The notes below the pieces were generated by a model. That model was given only the letters and a program-made list of their open reading frames with translations. It was not told the DNA's origin and did not search any database. This document shows positions 17,611 to 28,000 of a stretch of 64,000 nucleotides of DNA, in pieces. Made by a program: the position numbers and the translations under genes. Position 1 is the first letter of the stretch. Each line of letters begins with the position of its first letter. Source of the DNA: Oscillospiraceae bacterium (lineage in GTDB: Bacteria; Bacillota; Clostridia; UBA1381; UBA9506); NCBI GenBank assembly GCA_015069045.1, contig SVJJ01000006.1, positions 56,503-120,502 on the forward strand, in the 5' to 3' direction.

Positions 17611-17726
17611 ACTGAGTTAAAGTTCTCCACTTATTGGTAGGAGCTCACCTGAATTTAAAGACCTCCACTTATTGGTAGGAGCTCACCTGAATTTAAAGAC
17701 CTCCACTTATTGGTAGGAGCTCTCCT
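17611..17726 (-). ncRNA. toxI: ToxI antitoxin RNA repeats
   Basis: Three tandem units with an exact 38-bp period (RNA order 17726-17689, 17688-17651, 17650-17611). Each reads AGGTGA, CTACC, then TAAGTGGAG in the minus-strand sense, and ends in AAATTC in the first two. The first unit has AGGAGA and the last has a diverged tail. The order AGGTGA-n-CTACC-n-TAAGTG-n-AG-n-AAATTC is that of the classical Pectobacterium ToxI repeat as I remember it. The position between a promoter and toxN settles the assignment. Confidence 0.92.
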
Positions 17727-17756
17727 AAATAGAACTTCCGTCCTACAGTTCACATT

Positions 17757-17800
17757 GTATGCAGAAAAAATAAATTTGATACATCTATCTCTCTGCATAC
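17757..17800. promoter_or_regulatory. Inverted repeat at the toxIN transcription start
   Basis: GTATGCAG (17757-17764) and CTGCATAC (17793-17800) are perfect inverted copies 28 bp apart. The outer arm covers the predicted transcription start. It could be an operator or a 5' stem of the ToxI precursor. Confidence 0.45.
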
Positions 17801-17802
17801 AT

Positions 17803-17831
17803 ATTCTACTATAAATTTCGCAAAAAGTCAA
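17803..17831 (-). promoter_or_regulatory. Promoter of toxIN
   Basis: On the minus strand TTGACT (17826-17831) and TAGAAT (17803-17808) are spaced by 17 bp. Transcription would start near 17796 and run through the repeats into toxN. Confidence 0.8.
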
Positions 17832-17886
17832 TAGATTTTGGGAATTTCAGCATTTTGCATTAAAAAAGCCTTGCAGAAATATCTTT

Positions 17887-18207
17887 TTACATAATCATAT
17901 CAAGAATATCTTTCGCAAATGCAATAATTACACCGCCGAAGAATGTCAAAAATCCGTTTGCTCTCTGCGAAGCATCGTGGGATTTGAGCGACAAGCCAAT
18001 CTGCACAATACCAAAGCCGAGCAGGATAAGACCGATTGCCTTGATAGCAGAGAAGATAAAGTCAGATAAGCTGTTTATAGTGTCAAGGGGTGATGCTGCA
18101 AAGACGGTGTTTGTCATAAGTGACAGTATAACCGCAAGTGCAAGCATAATATACTTTGTTTTTCTCAAAACAACAGTAGCTTTTTCAATTTTGTTATTCT
18201 TTTTCAT
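17887..18207 (-). CDS. Maff2-family transfer protein
   Basis: A 106-residue small membrane protein with a signal-like helix (about 18-37, cleavage after VFA) and two further helices (LILLGFGIVQIGLSL, FLTFFGGVIIAFA). Its pilin-like size and its place between VirD4 and VirB6 are those of the Maff2 family, a possible VirB2 counterpart. It overlaps the VirD4 end by 14 bp. Confidence 0.8.
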   Translation of the reverse strand: MKKNNKIEKATVVLRKTKYIMLALAVILSLMTNTVFAASPLDTINSLSDFIFSAIKAIGLILLGFGIVQIGLSLKSHDASQRANGFLTFFGGVIIAFAKDILDMIM

Positions 18208-20113
18208 TACGCAATAACCTCCATAATTTAGTTTTTAATTGCTTAAATTTGCCAAGCAGATATTGTTTTATCCGCTTTATGAGTGGTTGCTTTCTCTCTT
18301 TTTCCTCGTTTGTTTCCTGTGGGACATCGAGTATTCTTATGCCGGACTTTTTGATATGCTCCTTATCAAACACAAAGTCATCACTAACCTTAACAGACAT
18401 ATTATCTCTGAAAAATCTTTGAGATTTGCTGTGGGTATAAGGTACGGCACCGCCATCTGCGGTCAGCTTGATATTCGGATGCGACATTATATCGAATTTT
18501 TTATCCATAATAGGCTTTTCGCCACGAATGAAAATAAGTGCATTTGAATTGTCAAGCAAGCGTACCTCGTCAAGTGTTAAAAGCTCCCGTCCTGCGTTTT
18601 GATAGTTCGTGTTACTGCTGCCGTGCTGTCCCTTTGTGATACCTCTTGTGCGTGTGTCTATGGTTTCCTTACCGAGCATTTTACTGATATATTCGTGAGT
18701 GGATTGCTCGTTGCCGCCAAGATACAGCATAGTGTCACAGTTACCGACAAGACTTTCCCAACTATCTTTGAAAAGTGCCTTTAATTGTGCCATATTCTGA
18801 ATGATGATAGATACAGAGATACGGCGTGAACGCATAGTCGCAAGCAGCCTTTCAAAATTATCAGGTAATGCCACATTTGCAAATTCGTCCATCACAAAAT
18901 GAACGGGTACGGGCAATTCTCCGCCGTATTTGTGGTCTGCCTTATAATAAAGCTCCTGAAAGGCTTGCGTATAAAGCATACCTACAAGATAGTTAAAGGA
19001 ATTGTCATTATCGGGAATTACACAAAAAATCGCCCTTTTTCTTTCTCCAAGTTCCCCTAAGTCAAGGTTGTCATAAGAGGTCATTTTTGCGATTTCGGGA
19101 AGATTAAAGGCAGCCAAGCGAACAGCAGCAGAAATAAGTATGCTTTTAGCTGTTTTGCCCGATGCCTGTTTGAAAATTTTATATTGCTTTAATGCGATAT
19201 GTTCGGGGTTTTCGTCCTCCAATGCTTCAAAGAGCATATCAACGGGTGATTGATAATTGTCCTCATCATCTTCAACGGTTGCTGCGTTTTCGATTAAAAA
19301 CATAAGCATTTCAAAGTTTTGTTCCTCCGGCGGTGCTTCGTGAAGCAGATATAACATCAAAGCCGTATCAAGTGCAATTTCCGACTTTTCCCAAAAGGGA
19401 TCATTCTGCTGTGCATTTTTAGGAGTAGTATTTTGTATAAGATTTGTAATGAGCTTTATGACATCTTCATCGGTACGAACATAAACAAAAGGATTGTATC
19501 CGTCTGAGTCCTGCGGATTGATTAGATTAAAAACTCTTACATCATATCCTTTTGCAAGCAAAAGCGGCGCAACAGTTCTCAGTATTTCGCCCTTTGGATC
19601 AGCGATAACAAAAGAAGTGTTGCATTGCATAATGTTCGGTTTTGCGTAGAAGCGTGTTTTACCCGCACCACTACCACCGACAATAAGAACATTTAAATTT
19701 CGCCTATGTTGTTTCGCATTTAAGCCTATACGCATTTTTTGAGATAGAATGAGATTTTTGGATTTATCGGTTTTGTCAATATACCTTTTTACAATAGATG
19801 AAACCGCACCCCATTTTGCAGAGCCGTGTTCTTCGCCCGGTCTGCGATTTTCTCTTGACGAGAAATATACACCGATACCCATTAAATAGAGAAAAAGAAA
19901 AATGAGTACAGTTTTCAAGCTATACTCATTGAGAGAAATATTCAGAGGGGAGTTCAAAACCGTTGTCAGCTTTTCCAAAAGGTCAAACAATTTAATGCCC
20001 GACTCATAACAGCTTGCAACGATTAGAGCAAGCCAAGCAACAACGGGAGATAGAACAGCGAAAAGAATTATAAGTGTTTTATTGTCATTTTGCCTGTTCA
20101 ACTTGAATCCCAA
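18194..20113 (-). CDS. virD4: VirD4/TraG-type coupling protein
   Basis: A 639-residue type IV coupling protein that brings the DNA-relaxase complex to the channel. Two N-terminal membrane helices (about 12-32 and 65-82) precede Walker A GGSGAGKT and Walker B HFVMDEFANVALP, with the MRSRRISVSIIIQNMAQL segment. TTG 20113 is the likely start because an in-frame stop directly precedes it. The ribosome site is poor, so an internal start is possible. Confidence 0.92.
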   Translation of the reverse strand: MGFKLNRQNDNKTLIILFAVLSPVVAWLALIVASCYESGIKLFDLLEKLTTVLNSPLNISLNEYSLKTVLIFLFLYLMGIGVYFSSRENRRPGEEHGSAKWGAVSSIVKRYIDKTDKSKNLILSQKMRIGLNAKQHRRNLNVLIVGGSGAGKTRFYAKPNIMQCNTSFVIADPKGEILRTVAPLLLAKGYDVRVFNLINPQDSDGYNPFVYVRTDEDVIKLITNLIQNTTPKNAQQNDPFWEKSEIALDTALMLYLLHEAPPEEQNFEMLMFLIENAATVEDDEDNYQSPVDMLFEALEDENPEHIALKQYKIFKQASGKTAKSILISAAVRLAAFNLPEIAKMTSYDNLDLGELGERKRAIFCVIPDNDNSFNYLVGMLYTQAFQELYYKADHKYGGELPVPVHFVMDEFANVALPDNFERLLATMRSRRISVSIIIQNMAQLKALFKDSWESLVGNCDTMLYLGGNEQSTHEYISKMLGKETIDTRTRGITKGQHGSSNTNYQNAGRELLTLDEVRLLDNSNALIFIRGEKPIMDKKFDIMSHPNIKLTADGGAVPYTHSKSQRFFRDNMSVKVSDDFVFDKEHIKKSGIRILDVPQETNEEKERKQPLIKRIKQYLLGKFKQLKTKLWRLLRNEKE

Positions 20114-20157
20114 CTAACCGATACATATTTCATAGTCAACACCTTCTTTCACAGATA

Positions 20158-20188
20158 CAAAAAGAGAACGGATTTTATTCCGTCCTCA
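20158..20188 (-). terminator. Intrinsic terminator
   Basis: GAGGACGG and CCGTTCTC pair with one G-U and are followed by TTTTT on the minus strand. It ends the 20196-20705 gene. Confidence 0.7.
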
Positions 20189-20195
20189 AATTGTA

Positions 20196-20705
20196 TCATT
20201 TATTGAATTTTTCATTGTAGAGCTTCATCAAGGCTTCAAGCCTTGCGTTTTGCTGTACCCACAAAGCCGTTACGGGTACGCCTGTTATTTCGTCAACATA
20301 GCTTCCGTATTGCATTATTTCTTCATTGGTTGCAATGTCCGGCATTTCGGGAGCAGGCTTTGGAGTTCCGTCATCAAGCCATTTTGCGTAAAGCACGATA
20401 TTTTCCGTAAGCGTTACCGCATATACTTTGTCAACCTTATTTCGTGGTGAAAGATACCAACCATCAAAAATGTAGCCCTCTTTTGTGGGTACATACTCTG
20501 TAACATCAACAACTGTTCCGAGAGGTTTTTCGAGTGCTTTTATAAACGAGCCTCCGTCTGTTGCAAATGTTAGATAACGATTAGCGTGTGCAATGCTGAA
20601 ATAGCCTATTGGATAGTCCGTGTCCTGTGCTTGTGCTGTAACAGCCGAAGCTGCGGCAAGAGTTAAAATCGCCATTGTGATACATAAAATCTTTTTTGTC
20701 TTCAT
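20196..20705 (-). CDS. Secreted InlB B-repeat protein
   Basis: A 169-residue exported protein with a signal peptide (about 1-26, cleavage after AQA). One InlB B-repeat (YLTFATDGGSF ... GYIFDGWYLSP ... IVLYAKW) is followed by an acidic linker and a helical tail. It has no anchor. It is related to the repeats of the 8824-10758 protein and lies before the coupling protein gene, so it may take part in surface contact. Confidence 0.75.
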   Translation of the reverse strand: MKTKKILCITMAILTLAAASAVTAQAQDTDYPIGYFSIAHANRYLTFATDGGSFIKALEKPLGTVVDVTEYVPTKEGYIFDGWYLSPRNKVDKVYAVTLTENIVLYAKWLDDGTPKPAPEMPDIATNEEIMQYGSYVDEITGVPVTALWVQQNARLEALMKLYNEKFNK

Positions 20706-20911
20706 TTTTCTTGTCCTCCTTGTAATTTTTTGTTGCGTGTGCTTTTGGTACTTTTATTTTAATACCATAGGAAAAATTCGTCAAAAAATTTCAGGTCAAG
20801 AAAAATATTTTTTAGCGAAAAGTGGAAAAGCGTAAAATTTATGCGTAACCAAAACCCTTGCCACGACTGCGTTTTAATGATTTCAAAAATTATGTCCAAT
20901 TCGGACAAAAT

Positions 20912-21319
20912 TTATTTTATCCAATTTTCGCTGTCGGCATTTTTAATAGCCTTGTGGTCATTTGCTGCTTCCATTGCATCTGCATAAGCCCAATGATTAT
21001 TGCTCAAATCTGTGAACTTATTAAGGATAGACGAGTTTTTGCTGATATACTCATCATCAGCAACTCTGCCTGTAGCCCTGTTTACAACAGTTACAACTTC
21101 TGCACGAGTAATGTTGTTATCGCCCTTGAATGTTCCGTCAGCATATCCATTGAGCCAACCGATGTGCTTTGCATAAGCAATATCAGCGTATGCCCAATAG
21201 TTAGTCGCTATATCTGTATATTTAACAGTATAGCTGCCCTTTGAAACATCGTTGAAAATGTCATAATAGCGAACTGCCATAGCAACAAATTCAGCTCTTG
21301 TAACAGAAGCGTTAGGCTT
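20912..21319 (-). pseudogene. SLH-domain protein, N-terminus lost
   Basis: About 135 residues with two SLH modules (NASVTRAEFVAMAVRYY, YADGTFKGDNNITRAEVVTVVNRA) and a C-terminal third. The frame has no start. At about 21317-21325 it joins the helicase gene in a different frame. The signal peptide and all upstream domains are missing. Confidence 0.8.
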
Positions 21320-24300
21320 AGCTGACCTTCTAAAATCTTTCTCTGTCGTTCAACAGACATCGGGATTTTTTCAAACTGACTATGCCCGATAATAACTGCA
21401 TCGTAATCGCCCGTTGCAATTCTGCCACAGAATTTTTTGCGGTTTTTTGTTTCAAAATCCTTTTTAGTAGCAACAAGGATATTTGCTGCCGGATATAACT
21501 GCAAAAACTCAGCCGCCCATTGCTCTGTAAGGTGGTTTGGAACAACAAAAAGGGACTTGTTACAAAGCCCCAAGCGTTTACTTTCCATAGCAGCCGCAAC
21601 CATAGTCCAAGTCTTTCCGGCTCCAACCACATGACCGAGCAGAGAGTTACCGCCGTACATTATTCTTGCAACAGCATTCTTTTGATGCTGACGGAGTTCT
21701 ATTTCGGGGTTCATTCCGCTGAAATTTATATGGCTTCCGTCATACTCACGGGGGCGATTTGAATTAAATCTCTCGTTGTAAAGAGTGGTAAGCCGTTCTC
21801 GGCGTTCAGGATTTTTCCATATCCAATTATCAAATTCCGCTTTTATAAGGTCTTGCTTCTGTTGTGCAAGTGTGGTTTCCTTGCGGTTAAGAACGGCAAC
21901 TCTTTTTCCGTTTTCGTCCTCGTGATAATCAAATATGCGTACATCTTTAAGATTTAGGGTTTCCTCGATAATCTTATATGCACTTGCACGGGAAGTACCG
22001 TAGGTGCTAACCGCTTTAATACCCTTATCAGCACTTTTTTCACTTACATTCCATTCGCCCGTGATTTCCGAGTATTTAATATCAACTCTCTGTCTTGCAT
22101 AGTATGATGTGCCGAGCAGTTCAAAGGTAAATTCCTTTATATACTCAGGCGGTATCCAAGTAGAACCAAGTCGTACTGTGATTTCACTTGCAGTCAAGTC
22201 CTGCGGCTGCACCTTTTCAAGAGCTTCTGCGTGGGGCTTGAACCTGTCATCTTTTTCAGCAAGCCATTTTGCAGTTTTGTATTTATCTCTTACATTCCCC
22301 GACAAAAATTCATCTGCGGTCAGGTATTTATTGTGAATGTTACTGCCCTCAACATACGAATAATTAAAGAAAATTACACCTTTTAACTCGGTTGCAAGTT
22401 CATCTTCGGTTTTGCCCGTTAAAGACATCATAAAGTCCATATCAACCTTCGCTTTTTCGGAAAGGGATACGGCAAGTGCTTCGGATGCGGTGTCAACGCT
22501 TTTTATCTCTTGCTTTGCACCGATAGTCCGTTTGGTGAACATATCGGCTTTGCGTTCAAGCTCTCCGTTTTCGTCAATTACTTCAAGAGAACATAAGAGG
22601 AAGTAACTGCTGTCATCGGAAAAAGCAATGGAATTTGCACGAGAGTTTATAAGACCGTATTTTTTGGTAAAATCGTCATATAAGGTGTTCAGCTTCTCCT
22701 GTTGTGCCTTAATATCATAATCGGGATAACCCTCTGTCTGATATTCTATAAGCTGACGGACACAATCACGAATACCAATCATACCTTTTATGCGGTTTTC
22801 AGCCGTTGCGTTCATTTCAATTTTACGCATTGTACTGTTTTCACGGAAATAAATATCACCATCAACAATGGTATAACTGAAATTCTTTACATTGGGATCT
22901 GCCGGAATTGTCATCTCAGCATCACTTGATACATCGGCATATTCATATTCTGATATTGTTGCGTGAATATTTTGGATAGCTTCATCAAGCTGACTTGCAA
23001 GGCTTTCATCTTCATACGGTGAACAGGTAGGAGTGGGACCAAACGGACCGCTTACTATTTCCATATTACCAAGTATCATATCGGGATTATCTGCAAAATA
23101 CTGATTAACAGTAATACCATTTTCGAGCGTTCCGAGGTATACCCATTCCGGCATAATATCTGTCATTTTATCTCTTTTCTGCAAAAAGAGTATATCTGCC
23201 GTTACCTCTGTTCCTGCGTTAGCCTTAAAAGCATTGTTAGGAAGTCTTATAGCACCTACAAGGTCGGCTCTCTGTGCGATATACTTTCTGATATTGGAAT
23301 TTTGCTTATCCATTGTGCCGCTTGAAGTGATGAAAGCAACAATACCGCCGGGGCGAACCTTATCAAGAGTTTTTGCAAAGAAATAATCGTGTATAAGGAA
23401 ATTATGCTTGTTATATTTCTTATCTGCAACCTTGTAATCTCCAAAGGGAACATTACCGATGGCAACATCAAAAAAGCTATCAGGAAGTGTTGTATCCTCA
23501 TAGCCCTGTATTGCCACACTATTTTTTTGGTAAAGCTGCTGTGCTATTCTGCCTGTAATACTGTCAATCTCAATGCCGTAAATTTTGCTTTCGCTCATAC
23601 TGTCGGGGACAAGCCCCATAAAGTTTCCGATACCGCACGAAGGCTCTAATATGTTGCCCTGTGTAAAACCTGTATTTTCCAATGCCTTATACATAGCCTT
23701 AATTATCGTGGGCGAAGTATAATGGGCATTGAGAGTTGAAGCTCTTGCTTGTTCGTACTCATCGGGAGTGAGTGCGTTAAGTAGCTCGTTGTATTCATTA
23801 TTCCAATTAGGCTTTCCGTCATCAAAGGCATCTGCAAGACCGCCCCAACCGACATACTCTGACAAGATTTCCTGTTCCTCAGGGGTTGCAAGTCTGTGTT
23901 CTGCTTCACATTCCTTTAACACCCGTATAGCTTCCATATTTTTGCGGAATTTTTCTTTTGCTCCGCCATACCCAAGCTCGTCATTATCAATAACAAAGTT
24001 GTGGCGTTCCGACATAGGTATTTCGGGATAAACAACAGTATTTGCAACCTTTGAAGATTTAGGCTTTTCAAATTCGGGAGTGATACTGTCATCTGTCTGC
24101 TGCTCAATATGAGCTTTGACAAAATCAATGCTTTCTCTGCGGAATATAGGAAAGCCCGTACCATCCTCAAAGGTAATGTCTTTAAGACTTACGCTGCCGG
24201 AGGTTTCGTTTATACTGTCAACAATAAATCTTCGGTCATCAATAGTTAATTCCTTGCCGACAAGAGATATAGCATCATTGCTCGGCTGCGGTGTTTCTGC

Positions 24301-27300
24301 CGTTTCTGCAATTTCTTCCGACTCCCGTTCAGGTGCAGAGTCAATCGCTAATGCTTTCTCCCTTGATAAAACCTTATGTGATTTTTGCTCGTCATCAGTA
24401 ATAACTACATCATAACCTTTTTCGGTCAGAATATTTACATAGTTTTCAAGGCAAAAATCAGGAAAGCCACAAGCGGAATATGATATTCCGTCAATTTCTT
24501 TTATGAATATGTGAATATCAAGAGCAGTTTTTCCTTTTATGGCATCTTCTGCATACATTTCATAGAAATTACCTACGGGGAACAGTATGACAGTTTCGCC
24601 GTTATCCTCTGCGTGTAGCTCATTGTAAAGCTCCATTACAGGCTTTTTGTCGGCTTCATTCTCTTTATTATAGAAAGGTGCAAGCTGTTCATCGGTCAAA
24701 TAAACCAAGTCATCAAAGCTCATTCCCTCAAGCTCGTTTCGTATAAGCTCCGAAAGAGTGTCATATTTGACTTCTTCGACCAATGTTTTATCCACATATT
24801 TCAGTAAAGAGAAATCAACAAGGTTTACATTGACTTCGATATTGTGTTCTCCATCCTCGGTGGTTGTAAAAGCAAGGCTTACGGCTCGTAAATCCTCATA
24901 ATCGGCACTATCCGAGTCAAATTCTTCTTTTACATATTCATTTATGACACGCATTGCCTCGTCAAGTTCTTCCTGCGGTGTTGGTGTCGGTCTTTCTATG
25001 CCGGGGAATAGGTTATATGTCCCTTCAACATATTTTTCGAGATTTTCCGCTGCTTCTTTTAAATATTCATAACGGCGGTCATCCTGCTGTGTTTCCATAA
25101 AAAGAGCTTTTGTTTCGATTAAACACTCTGTCAGTTTGTCCCTATTATCAAGGAGTTCCATAATAATCGGTATGGAATCAGAATAGTCAAAGCCGTATGG
25201 ATATGGTCTGTATTTTTCCATAGGAACATTAGAGTAGGCAGAATAAATATCTCTCGCAAGCTCATATTTTTCATAAAGGGGCATATTGTCTATGTCGGAG
25301 GAATTTATAAAGCGGTCAGATTTTATAAGCTGGTCAATCCGCTTTACAACCTGTGCCCACGACATTGTTATTGTGTCATAAGGCTTTGTAATTCCGCCAC
25401 GCTTAAAAACAATACCTTTTGCATTATGGTCTTCGTATCCGTCATTAAATGCAGTACCACCGCCTATACCGTATCTGTTTTTCAGAAAATCTGCCCGTTT
25501 TTTAGCATCATTTTCTCTTGCAAAAAATGAGATAGTATCCATTTTAAGGCTGTCATAGCCGCTACCTCGTGCAAGGTATGTGTCAACCTCGTTTTGAGTT
25601 ATAAACCTTTCACCCTCAAATGGTGTATATCCCTCCGATTTATATGTCTTTCGGGGAACAAGCAAATCCTCTGTATCTTTTGCAAGTTTAGAGGGATTAT
25701 AAATACGGGCAAAGCGGAGTATGCTTCTGTCATTTTCAAAGCGTTCTGCAAAGTCTTTAAGGCTTTTTATAACAATGTCACGCTTCGCCGGATTGTCAAG
25801 AGCTTCAGCAAGTCTGTCATCCGACACAGAGTAATTTCCATTGTGAAATATACCAATATCAAATTTTTCCTCTGCATCGTGATACATTCTCATAATGCGT
25901 TCCGCAAGGCTGTGTCTTTCAAAATACGGTGTTTGGTCGATTTCATTCTGCGGCATATATCGTCCGAGGTCAAGAAGCTCGCCTATACGCTCTGCGGCTT
26001 TTTCCCAAGTAAGAGTATAGGTGCTTTCGTTGTTTTCCTTGCCGTACTGAATTTTAAAGCCGCCATCATCAAACCATACAGAAACATTCTGCCCGTTTAT
26101 AACAAAACCTTTACCGCCTTTGCCGTACTCATCTTTTAAAAATTCTACATTTTTGGCAAGTGGTAACTGTTTTTGAAACTGTATGCAAATTCGTTGCTTG
26201 CTTCCCGTGTTACCTTTGAAACGGTCATTGGCTCCATCGCAAAGAACAGTATCTATAATTTCCTGCGGAATAGAAAAAGCAGGGCGAATATTGTTTAATC
26301 GCTCTGCTTCTCTTGCCATACTATCGGCTACATTACTTTCTTCAATTAAATCAAATAGGCTTAGCTGAGAACTAACTGTTGCAGCACTACCTCTTCGGCG
26401 GAATGTCTGAGGTTGTTCATAAGTCCTGCCCACTTCATCGGGTTCTCGGCTTTCAGCTTCTCGGTTATCCCTTCGGCTTTCGCCATCTGCTGTATCATCT
26501 GTTCCACTTGCTCTCTCGCTGTCTTGTCTATCTCCGCCAAGTGTGACAGTAGCGTTCCCCGTATCATCATCGCTGAGTACAGGCTGCGGCGGTTCTGCAT
26601 CAGATGTTTCCTCCGCATCATCCCGTATTTGCCTATCGGCTCTGTCGGGTTCTCCGGCAACTCGAAGTTTGGTATCTGTATCCCGTTCTCCGTCCTGTAA
26701 GTGATTTCCGTCATCGTCATCCGTCCTTTCCGTATTATTATTGATTTGTTCTTGCTCTCTGTCTATATTATACTGCGGTTGATTTTGTTCTGCAAAAAAT
26801 TTTGCATTATTTTTTTCTGCAATTTTTTCTGCGGTAATTGTGCTTTGGACTTCTCTCAAAATTTCTTCAGCAAAACTGCTTACCGCACTACCCAAAACTG
26901 ATATTGTTTCGGGCGTGTTAAAGTCCCATATACCCTCAAAATCTTCACGCACAATATAGTCATCGGGTTCAAGCCCCATTCGCACCATTGTCATATATGC
27001 TACGGAAGTTTCTGCCACCTGTTGAAATATCTTGTCAATATTAAGGTCATCATAGCCTTCCAAAAAACTGTTTTCTTTTACATATTTCAATTCGTGAAGA
27101 TAGTCCTCTTTGCTATCTAAGACTATATTTTGTCCCGTGCATAAAAGAGTATCGGCTATATGCTTGCTTTCATACCAAAAATCGCCGTAGCGGTTTTGTA
27201 AGGTTTCGGTTACAGCTTCATAATATTTATCGTCATACTGCCACAGCCTGACTTCAATGCCGTTTATATGGCGATTAGTGTCTGATACATCAAACACATG

Positions 27301-27573
27301 GTCAAGATAATATCCGTTTCCGTTTTCACGGAGAAGGGCAATACCTTTTGCACCTCTGTTAATTCGTCTGTTAAAATGCTTTCCGTTCCAAGTATCAAAA
27401 TCTGCACAGGCTTTTGCATCGGGGCGCTGTGCATAAATCAAAATCTGATCTTCAAACGGATATTTGTATTGCCAAGCAGCAGACCTCAAAAAAGCAGTCC
27501 AATTTTCGTATGAACACAAACTGTTTGAAGTATTATGCGACAACTCATAAATTTTCTGCAATTTCGTTGCCAT
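21208..27573 (-). pseudogene. ICE methylase-helicase (LtrC-like), C-terminus lost
   Basis: A 2121-codon frame beginning MATKLQKIYELSHNTSNSL after GGAGGTG. Visible parts are an ArdC-like N-terminal region, a MutS-I-like patch near residue 1000 (FPVGNFYEMYAEDA), an adenine methylase domain (LEPSCGIGNF and IGNVPFG), and the first helicase domain with Walker A VGAGKT. It is genuine to about residue 2085 (ERQRKILEGQ). The last 36 residues are the SLH gene read out of frame. The DEAH box and second RecA domain are gone, so helicase activity should be lost while the methylase may survive. Confidence 0.85.
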
Positions 27574-27589
27574 TGGATTTCACCTCCCG

Positions 27590-27964
27590 TTATCTTTCTA
27601 TATTTTTCTCTGCTCTCATTTTCTCGGCTTCTTTAATGCCTTGCAGAACAGTTTTGATTTTTCCGCTTTCGAGCTTTTTTATAAAACTTTCGGTGTGCTG
27701 CTCGTTCATACAATAAAGATGGCGGCAAAGTCTTTGAACATTGCCGAGTGTATCGCTTCTCGGATTGACAATGGAGCAGATAAGCTCACCAATCTCGTCA
27801 TTTGGTATAAGGTTTATTTGCAAAGTCCGGGCATTATCAAGCCGTATTTGTGAAAAGGGAGTTAGAACACCTATCTTTTCCAAGCTCTCTTTCAGTTCCG
27901 AGCTTCTGCAAGTTAAGTTTGCTTCAAGGGAATTTGTTAAAAACCGTACATTCGCCGTTACCAT
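27590..27964 (-). CDS. ICE hypothetical protein
   Basis: A 124-residue protein beginning MVTANVRFLTNSLEAN. ATG 27964 lies 10 bp after AGGAG and is preferred to the GTG at 27973. A C-terminal helical part (IKKLESGKIKTVLQGIKEAEKM) is seen. It lies directly upstream of the helicase gene. No family is recognised. Confidence 0.65.
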   Translation of the reverse strand: MVTANVRFLTNSLEANLTCRSSELKESLEKIGVLTPFSQIRLDNARTLQINLIPNDEIGELICSIVNPRSDTLGNVQRLCRHLYCMNEQHTESFIKKLESGKIKTVLQGIKEAEKMRAEKNIER

Positions 27965-28000
27965 AAATATCACGCTCCTGTCGGGAATATTTTTGTACGG

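Noticed and set aside
16986..17630. 214-residue ToxN starting at 17630
   Set aside because: The extension reads through the ToxI terminator and last repeat. ATG 17558 has AGAGGTGG and the family N-terminus.
17611..17726. Tandem 38-bp repeats as a short CRISPR array
   Set aside because: The units are directly adjacent with no spacers, no cas gene is near, and both the sequence pattern and position fit ToxI.
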